This document shows positions 58,769 to 64,000 of a DNA stretch of 64,000 nucleotides, piece by piece (position 1 is the first letter of the stretch; the number at the start of each line of letters is the position of its first letter). The translations under genes were made by a program, and so were the position numbers. The stretch is from Amycolatopsis sp. cg9 (GTDB lineage Bacteria > Actinomycetota > Actinomycetes > Mycobacteriales > Pseudonocardiaceae): positions 9,842,501 to 9,906,500 of the forward strand of contig NZ_CP166850.1 in the NCBI RefSeq assembly GCF_041346945.1, given 5' to 3'. Below the pieces are notes generated by a model that ran no database searches, was not told where the DNA came from, and saw only the letters and a program-made list of their open reading frames with translations.

Positions 58769-59238
58769 CCCGGCCCGACACGCCGGAACGGGCGCCTTGT
58801 GGTCAAGATCATCGAGTGCGACACCCCGTGACCGCGCCGACCCTCGCCGGGTGCGCCGGGGCAATACCCGTGCCCCTTCTTTCCCGCAACGCGGACTCCC
58901 CGTCCGGCGCATCGGACGAATTCACATTCACCCGTTCGGCCCAGCGTGCAAGGCGCGGAAAACCGTCGCGGGGCCGTTACCAGAGGAAATGGCGGTAACC
59001 GCGCCAATGCACTCGGTAAACACCGTTCGCGCCTTGCCGGACAACCGTCCGCCGACCGGGTCAGCACCACCGGCCCCCGGTGGTTCGTGGTAAAAAACGG
59101 ACCCTGATCGATTCCGCGGCAACACGGAGGGTGAGGCGAAGACGGGTGACGGCGGCCGCTGTGTCCCATCGTCGTGTCCGCTTCCTCGTCCGGGTCCCCT
59201 TTCCTCGCCGACCGTCACTCAGGAGTTCGTGAACCGCC
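58769..59238. other. 470-bp intergenic region upstream of the conservon
   Basis: No credible gene on either strand. ACCACCGG and CCGGTGGT form a perfect 8-bp hairpin with a CCC loop at 59066-59084, directly before an A-rich stretch (GTGGTAAAAAACGG). This may be part of the promoter or leader of the cvn operon. Confidence 0.5.
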
Positions 59239-61644
59239 GTGCTGAACAAAGACGCCAAGGACGAGTCGGACAAGCCGTACGACAAGTCGATCCGCAAAAG
59301 GCTGACCAGGACCGTTCTCATTCCCAGCGTGACCCTGCTGGTGCTGTGGATCGCGGTCTCTTCGTACTTCCTCTTCAACGGCGTTTACGTGCGGCTGGTC
59401 GCCGCGTCGGTGCGCGAGGTGTCCATCCCCGCGGCCACCGCGCTGGCCGAGTTCCAGAAGGAACGCCAGAGCGCGCTGCAGTACCTGGACGACCCGGCGC
59501 TGGGCCCGGGCCGGCTGCAGGCGCAGCAGAAGGTCACCGACGAGAAGCTCGGCACGCTGCAGGACGCGTTCGCCGCGACGATCTCGACCGCCCCGGACGA
59601 GATCGCGTCCAAGGTCAACGCGCTGAAGTCCCAGTTCGACCAGCTGCCCGTGCTGCGCTCGCAGATCAGCTTCCGCAGCATCGACCGCGCGCAGGTCAAC
59701 AGCTACTACAACGGCGTGATGGACACCGCGTCGAACCTGTTCGACACCCAGGCCCGCGTCGTGCCGGACGCCGAAGCCGCGACCGGCGGCATCACCGCGA
59801 CCTCGGTCTTCCGCGCCGGTGACGCGATGTCGCGCGAGACGTCGCTCGTGTCGACGGCCTTCTCGGCCGGCACCTTCGCCCCCGACGACTTCGCCCAGTT
59901 CGCCCAGCTGTCCGGGACCTACCGCGCCCAGCTGGCGCAGGTCGAGCCGTTCCTCGACGCGACCGTCCGCGACCGGTACCGGGCGCTGACCAAGAGCACC
60001 GCCTGGCAGCAGCTGGCCACCGCCGAGCAGGCGATCGTCAAGCACGGCCCGTGGTCGCCGAGCGAGCAGAACTCCGTGCCGGTGTCCGAAACGGACTGGC
60101 TGAACGCGACCACCCAGGTCGCCCAGGGCCTCAACGACCTCGCGATCACCCAGGCGGACAAGGTTTCCGCGGCCGCGATCGACTCCGGTGACGCCCAGCT
60201 GCGCAACGTCATCATCGGGTCGATCCTGGCCCTGCTCGCCTCGCTGGCGGCGATCATCGTCGCGGTGCGGGTGTCCCGCTCGCTCGTCGACCGCGCGCTG
60301 ATGACGCGCCTCGCGCGGCTGCGCAACGACTCGCTCGACCTCGCCCGCAACCGGCTGCCGAACATCGTGGAGCGGCTGAAGAACGGCGAGTCGGTGGACC
60401 TCAAGGAAGAACTGCCGCAGCTCGACCACGGCCGCGACGAGATCGGCCAGGTGGCGGAGGCGTTCAACACCGCCCAGCTGACCGCGGTCAACGCCGCGGC
60501 GAGCGAGGCGAAGGCCCGCAGCGGCGTGCACAACGTGTTCCTCGGCATCGCGCACCGCAACCAGGTCCTGGTCCACCAGCAGCTGCAGATCCTCGACGAG
60601 ATGGAAGCGCGGGAGGACGACTCGACGCAGCTGGCGTCGCTGTTCCAGCTCGACCACCTCGCCGCCCGGGCGCGGCGCACCACCGAGAACCTGATCATCC
60701 TCGGCGGCAAGCAGCCCGGCCGCCGCTGGCGCAAGCCGGTCGCGCTGATGGAGGTCCTGCGCGCGGCCGTCTCGGAAACCGAGCAGTACGCGCGGGTCCA
60801 GGTGGAGCAGGTCGCCGACGTCGCCATCCTCGGCGCCGCGGTGGCCGACACCATCCACCTCATCGCCGAGCTCGTCGACAACGCGACGTCGTTCTCGCCG
60901 CCCGGTTCGCCGGTCGAGGTGACCAGCCGCATGGTCGCGCGCGGCGTCGTCGTCGACGTGTCGGACCAGGGTCTCGGCATGAAGGACGGCGTCCGCGAGT
61001 GGGCGAACTCGATGATGGCGGAGGCGCCCGAGTTCGACGCGATGGCGCTGCGGGCCGACTCGAGCCTCGGCCTGTTCGTGGTCGCGCGCCTGGCGGCCCG
61101 GCTCGGCATCACCGTCACCTTCGACCCGTCCCGCTACGGCGGCCTCCGCGCCACCGTCCTCATCCCGGTCCAGCACCTGGCGGGCCGGGACAACGCCGGG
61201 GCCGAAGAGCCCGGCAGCTCCCCGGCGGAAACGACCGCGGTCCTCGCCCCGGTGGGCGCCCCCGCCGCGCGGGCCGCAGAAAGCTCGCTCGGTTCGATGG
61301 ACTCTCCCAGCTCGTTCACCGGCCAGATCCCGATGAAGCGAGAGACCAAGCCGAGGCCGTACCCGGCGCGGGCGCTCACCCCGCCCGACGCCCTGCCCTC
61401 CGTGCCGGCCGCGGTGCCGGAGCCGGAGCCGGCGCCCGCCGGGGAGCCCGCGGTCGCGCAGCGCCCGACCGACGACCGGCCCCGGCTGCCCCGGCGCGAG
61501 CCGCAGCAGAACCTCGTCGCCCAGCTCGAGGCCGAGCCGGACGACGGCGACGACGACGTCGTGGCGCCGGGCGAAGGCACCGCGCGCACGCTGGCGGCGT
61601 TCCACAAGGGCACCCGCCGCGGCCGCGGGCCGGACGAAGCGTAG
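59239..61644 (+). CDS. cvnA: Conservon sensor kinase-like protein with nitrate-sensing domain (CvnA)
   Basis: 801 residues from a GTG. TM1 (RTVLIPSVTLLVLWIAVSSY), an outer NIT (nitrate- and nitrite-sensing) helical domain of about 230 residues (AATALAEFQKERQSALQYLDD), TM2 (IIGSILALLASLAAIIVAV), a HAMP-like linker and an ATPase domain with HLIAELVDNATSFSPPG and VSDQGLGM, LGLFVVARLAARLG. The C-terminal 150 residues are Pro/Ala-rich. No standard H box is seen, as in other CvnA proteins. First gene of cvnA-B-C-D, whose products form a membrane complex comparable to a G-protein system. Confidence 0.93.
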   Translation: MLNKDAKDESDKPYDKSIRKRLTRTVLIPSVTLLVLWIAVSSYFLFNGVYVRLVAASVREVSIPAATALAEFQKERQSALQYLDDPALGPGRLQAQQKVTDEKLGTLQDAFAATISTAPDEIASKVNALKSQFDQLPVLRSQISFRSIDRAQVNSYYNGVMDTASNLFDTQARVVPDAEAATGGITATSVFRAGDAMSRETSLVSTAFSAGTFAPDDFAQFAQLSGTYRAQLAQVEPFLDATVRDRYRALTKSTAWQQLATAEQAIVKHGPWSPSEQNSVPVSETDWLNATTQVAQGLNDLAITQADKVSAAAIDSGDAQLRNVIIGSILALLASLAAIIVAVRVSRSLVDRALMTRLARLRNDSLDLARNRLPNIVERLKNGESVDLKEELPQLDHGRDEIGQVAEAFNTAQLTAVNAAASEAKARSGVHNVFLGIAHRNQVLVHQQLQILDEMEAREDDSTQLASLFQLDHLAARARRTTENLIILGGKQPGRRWRKPVALMEVLRAAVSETEQYARVQVEQVADVAILGAAVADTIHLIAELVDNATSFSPPGSPVEVTSRMVARGVVVDVSDQGLGMKDGVREWANSMMAEAPEFDAMALRADSSLGLFVVARLAARLGITVTFDPSRYGGLRATVLIPVQHLAGRDNAGAEEPGSSPAETTAVLAPVGAPAARAAESSLGSMDSPSSFTGQIPMKRETKPRPYPARALTPPDALPSVPAAVPEPEPAPAGEPAVAQRPTDDRPRLPRREPQQNLVAQLEAEPDDGDDDVVAPGEGTARTLAAFHKGTRRGRGPDEA

Positions 61645-61695
61645 TTCCCGACCACACAGGAAAGTCCACACAGGAAAGTCAGGGTCTGACGTCGA

Positions 61696-62121
61696 ATGAA
61701 CGAGTACGGGAACCCCAAACCCGATCTCAACTGGCTGCTCGACGACGTGGTGAGCCGCGTGGTCGGCGCGCAGAACGCGATCGTGCTCTCCGCCGACGGG
61801 CTGCTCATCGGCAAGTCGGCGGGCATGAGCAAGGACGACTCGGACCAGCTGTCGGCGATCGCCTCCAGCTTGCAGAGCCTCGCCAAGGGGGTGAGCAAGC
61901 AGTTCAACCGCGGCCCGGTGCTGCAGAACATGATCGAGATGGAGCGCGGCTACCTGTTCGTCTCGGCGGCGGGCCAGGGCGCCTGCCTCGCCGTGCTGGC
62001 CGCGGACAACGTCGACGTCGAGATGATCGCCTACGAGATGAGCCGGCTGGTGAAACGGGTCGGCGACTACATGGCGTCCGCGCCGCGTGAAGCGGCGCAC
62101 GTCCTGCGGGAGGCCACGTGA
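61696..62121 (+). CDS. cvnB: Roadblock/LC7 protein (CvnB)
   Basis: 141 residues. LNWLLDDVVSRVVGAQNAIVLSADGLLIGKSAGM and QGACLAVLAADNVDVEMIAYEMSRLVKRVGDYM are the Roadblock/LC7 signature. In other bacteria these proteins act on small GTPases (MglB on MglA). Here the partner is CvnD, encoded two genes later. Overlaps the next gene by 4 bp. Confidence 0.94.
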   Translation: MNEYGNPKPDLNWLLDDVVSRVVGAQNAIVLSADGLLIGKSAGMSKDDSDQLSAIASSLQSLAKGVSKQFNRGPVLQNMIEMERGYLFVSAAGQGACLAVLAADNVDVEMIAYEMSRLVKRVGDYMASAPREAAHVLREAT

Positions 62122-62489
62122 GCTCGGACGACGGCTGGTACGACGAGGCCGCCGGGCCACTGGTCCGGCCGTACACGATCACGAGCGGCCGGACGCCGGC
62201 CGACACCGCGCGGCTGGACCTGTCCACGCAGGTGATGACGCTGCGGTCGGAGCAGGAGCCGGTCGGGCTGGGCCCGGAGCACGTGGCGATCGTGCAGCTG
62301 TGCCGCCACCCGGTTTCGATCGCCGAGATCGCCGTGTACGTGAAGATCCCGCTGGGGGTCGTGCGCGTGCTCGTCGGCGACCTGATCGAACGCGGCCTCG
62401 TGATCACGCGCTCCCCCACCCACCACCCGGCGCAGTCGCCGGACCTCGAAACACTCCAGGCGGTTCTCGATGGCCTCATCAAGTACTGA
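62118..62489 (+). CDS. cvnC: DUF742 protein (CvnC)
   Basis: 123 residues from a GTG. PLVRPYTITSGRTPADTARLDLSTQVMT, VQLCRHPVSIAEIAVYVKIPLGVVRVLVGDLIERGLV: the DUF742 family, which looks like a winged helix. Third member of the conservon. Its 3' end overlaps the start of cvnD by 20 bp. Confidence 0.94.
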   Translation: MSSDDGWYDEAAGPLVRPYTITSGRTPADTARLDLSTQVMTLRSEQEPVGLGPEHVAIVQLCRHPVSIAEIAVYVKIPLGVVRVLVGDLIERGLVITRSPTHHPAQSPDLETLQAVLDGLIKY

Positions 62490-63060
62490 CGGCACGGGGA
62501 CCGACCTGGTCCCGACGCCGGTCAAGATCATCGTCGCCGGCGGGTTCGGCGCCGGGAAGACCACGATGGTCGGTTCGGTCAGCGAGATCCCGCCGCTGAC
62601 GACCGAAGAGGTGCTCACCGAGGCGAGCGCCGGGATCGACGACCTGTCCGGCGTGGAGCGCAAGACCACCACGACGGTCGCGCTCGACTTCGGCCGGATC
62701 ACCATCTCGCCGCGGCACGTGCTGTACCTGTTCGGGACGCCGGGGCAGGCGCGCTTCTGGTTCATGTGGGACGACCTGGCGCGCGGGGCGATCGGGACGG
62801 TCGTGCTGGTCGACACCCGGCGGCTGGAAACCAGCTTCGCCGCCATCGACTTCTTCGAGCGGCGGAAGATCCCGTTCGTCGTCGCGGTGAACTGCTTCGA
62901 CAACGCGCCGCGCTACACCGCCGACGAGATCCGCGAGGCCCTCGTGGTCCCGGATCGAGTGCCGATCGTCATGTGTGACGCGCGTGACAGGGACTCCAGC
63001 AAGCTCGCGCTGATCCGGTTGGTGAAGCACGCGATGACGGTCGTGCCCGCCCGGGTCTGA
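62470..63060 (+). CDS. cvnD: Conservon Ras-like GTPase (CvnD)
   Basis: 196 residues. P-loop GGFGAGKTT, switch region TTTTVALDFGRI, DTPGQ-like FGTPGQARFWFMW (the usual Asp of motif G3 is Phe-Gly here), and NCFD in place of NKxD, all typical of the conservon ATP/GTP-binding protein. It is the switch of the system, controlled by CvnA-C. Last gene before a T-run terminator. Confidence 0.95.
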   Translation: MASSSTDGTGTDLVPTPVKIIVAGGFGAGKTTMVGSVSEIPPLTTEEVLTEASAGIDDLSGVERKTTTTVALDFGRITISPRHVLYLFGTPGQARFWFMWDDLARGAIGTVVLVDTRRLETSFAAIDFFERRKIPFVVAVNCFDNAPRYTADEIREALVVPDRVPIVMCDARDRDSSKLALIRLVKHAMTVVPARV

Positions 63061-63164
63061 GACCTGCGCGTTGTCCGTTTGTTGTCCGGTCCGGACTCGC
63101 CGGTGTCCGATGTGTCCCTCCGTGTCCACGGCGGACACCGGCTTACCCACATGGCGCAATTGGT

Positions 63165-63188
63165 TGCACCACCCGGGTGCAGCTTTTT
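63165..63188 (+). terminator. Intrinsic terminator after the cvn operon
   Basis: TGCACC (63165-63170) pairs with GGTGCA (63176-63181) around ACCCG and is followed by GCTTTTT. It separates the conservon from the prenyltransferase gene, which therefore probably has its own promoter in the AT-richer stretch 63184-63222. Confidence 0.65.
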
Positions 63189-63222
63189 AGTTGAGCAAGC
63201 ATCCAACTGATAGCATCCGCTC

Positions 63223-64000
63223 GTGACCAGTCGCGTGCCGGACTTTCCTGAATATATAAGGGAAAACTATCCGGCACTGGGCCGTCTCTTCGGTGACTTT
63301 CTGTGCGGGCTTTGGTCTACTGCCTGTGAAGCGCTCGAGGTCCCGGTGGAACAGTCCGTCCGGACGACCAGGATGCTGCGCGCCGCGCTCCCCCGCTGGG
63401 CGCGCGAACGGATCGGGCTCGCGCCCGCCCACCCGTCCTACGTGGCGGACGACGGTTTCCCGGCCGAGATGTCGGTGAACTGGTCCGGCGGGCACCCCGA
63501 GCTGCGCGTGCTGTTCGACAGCCTCGGCCACGACGTCGTCTGGCCGGGGGACGCCGAGCCCGTCACCCGCCGGCTGGACCGCGTCCACGAGACGTTCACC
63601 CCGCGGGCGGGCCGCCCGTCCCCCGCGCCGGTGTGGCACTCGATCGCCTGGCGCCCGCCGTCGCGGGTCGTCCACAAGACCTACTTCGGGCTCTACGCGT
63701 GGCCGCACGCGCACCGCGAGGCCGCCGTCGCGGAGGCGATGGACCGGCTCGGCATGGGCGTGGCCTGGGACGACGCCCGCCGCCGCGTCGAAACCGTCGA
63801 CGGGGAACGGGAAATCGAGTTCTTCGCGGTCGACCTGGCCGACGAAGCCGAAGCCAGGGTCAAGGTCTACTACCGCAACCACGAGGCCGGCCTCGCCGAG
63901 GTCAACGCCGTCGCTTCGGTGGCGCTGAGCCACGACGCGGCCGCCGCGGCGGCCGCGTACCGCACGCTGACCGGCGACCGGCCCGACGCCGGTGAAGCCG
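63223..64000 (+). CDS. Aromatic (indole) prenyltransferase of the ABBA/DMATS type, C-terminus off the right edge
   Basis: 259 residues visible from a GTG giving (M)TSRVPDFPEYIRENYPALGRLFGDFL. AEMSVNWSGGHPELRVLFDSLG, SRVVHKTYFGLYAWPHAH and EARVKVYYRNH are the successive diphosphate-binding strands of tryptophan dimethylallyltransferase-like enzymes (conserved E near the start, K-x-Y and K-x-Y-Y-R). These soluble enzymes attach a dimethylallyl group to an aromatic ring without Mg-binding DDxxD motifs. The first 35 codons include ATA, AGG, TTT and TCT, which are rare in this window. It follows the conservon behind a terminator. Confidence 0.85.
   Translation, partial: MTSRVPDFPEYIRENYPALGRLFGDFLCGLWSTACEALEVPVEQSVRTTRMLRAALPRWARERIGLAPAHPSYVADDGFPAEMSVNWSGGHPELRVLFDSLGHDVVWPGDAEPVTRRLDRVHETFTPRAGRPSPAPVWHSIAWRPPSRVVHKTYFGLYAWPHAHREAAVAEAMDRLGMGVAWDDARRRVETVDGEREIEFFAVDLADEAEARVKVYYRNHEAGLAEVNAVASVALSHDAAAAAAAYRTLTGDRPDAGEA

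Noticed and set aside
1..64000. Prophage, integrative element or insertion sequence
   Set aside because: No integrase, transposase or phage structural gene was seen, and no terminal inverted repeats with a recombinase; the only cassette-like candidate is the repeat-flanked gene at 30167-31361.

Overview
The window is chromosomal DNA of a high-GC actinomycete. Coding sequences use G/C-ending codons almost throughout, GTG starts are common, and several genes look leaderless. A WhiB protein, a SigD-like sigma factor, a DprE2-like epimerase subunit (arabinan-containing wall), LCP protein, GPP34-family protein and a conservon (cvn) operon together point to the Pseudonocardiales, most likely Amycolatopsis or a close relative. 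That assignment is an inference from gene content; nothing in the window names the species.

Layout. 1-2.2 kb: an SPFH/flotillin gene (cut by the left edge) with a short NfeD-like partner, then a TetR regulator coupled to a methyltransferase. 2.2-8.9 kb, minus strand: a housekeeping translation/transcription block rimP-nusA-ylxR-infB-DUF503-rbfA followed by a lipoprotein esterase. 9-20.2 kb: mixed core genes, including a ferritin-like lipoprotein, a class V aminotransferase fold protein, a PEP-mutase-like protein, two bacterial PH-domain membrane proteins under a divergent TetR with two visible operators, GPP34, a GT39-type glycosyltransferase, a NarL-type two-component pair and an M50-like peptidase. 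20.3-25.7 kb: a frameshifted membrane/P-loop/TPR (STAND-like) gene, HxlR, TetR and SRPBCC genes and another divergent TetR with two operators. 25.7-30.2 kb: a secreted S15/CocE hydrolase, two small exported proteins and an OmpR/EnvZ-type pair. 30.2-31.4 kb: an AbiEi/DUF559-like gene bracketed by two 79-bp direct repeats.

31.4-37.2 kb holds the most distinctive system: a LysR regulator and a same-strand run encoding a family III CoA-transferase, a crotonase, a true acetoacetate-decarboxylase homologue, a hydroxyacid-type 3-hydroxyacyl-CoA dehydrogenase and an acyl-CoA dehydrogenase, with no thiolase. Together these could oxidise a short acid through CoA esters, hand the CoA back, oxidise the free hydroxy acid and decarboxylate the resulting keto acid.

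37.2-42.7 kb: LCP ligase, DprE2, ECF sigma with SnoaL-like tail, WhiB, and two overlapping sigma-factor genes, the second SigD-like. 42.7-53.6 kb: LysR plus SBF transporter, two RibD-type reductases, a CAU tRNA, an ArsR-SRPBCC fusion, several uncharacterised proteins, an HTH-less LysR effector-domain protein facing a DUF5997 gene, and kynureninase that appears to begin with CTG. 53.7-58.4 kb: MarR with a haloalkane dehalogenase, then (minus) an alkane-hydroxylase operon alkB-rubredoxin fusion / ferredoxin / FAD reductase / TetR. 58.5-64 kb: a lone PASTA protein, a four-gene conservon (cvnABCD) and, behind a terminator, the start of an indole/aromatic prenyltransferase cut by the right edge.

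At least seven perfect or near-perfect intergenic palindromes are spread over the window, most at convergent gene ends, and look like a related family of bidirectional terminators.
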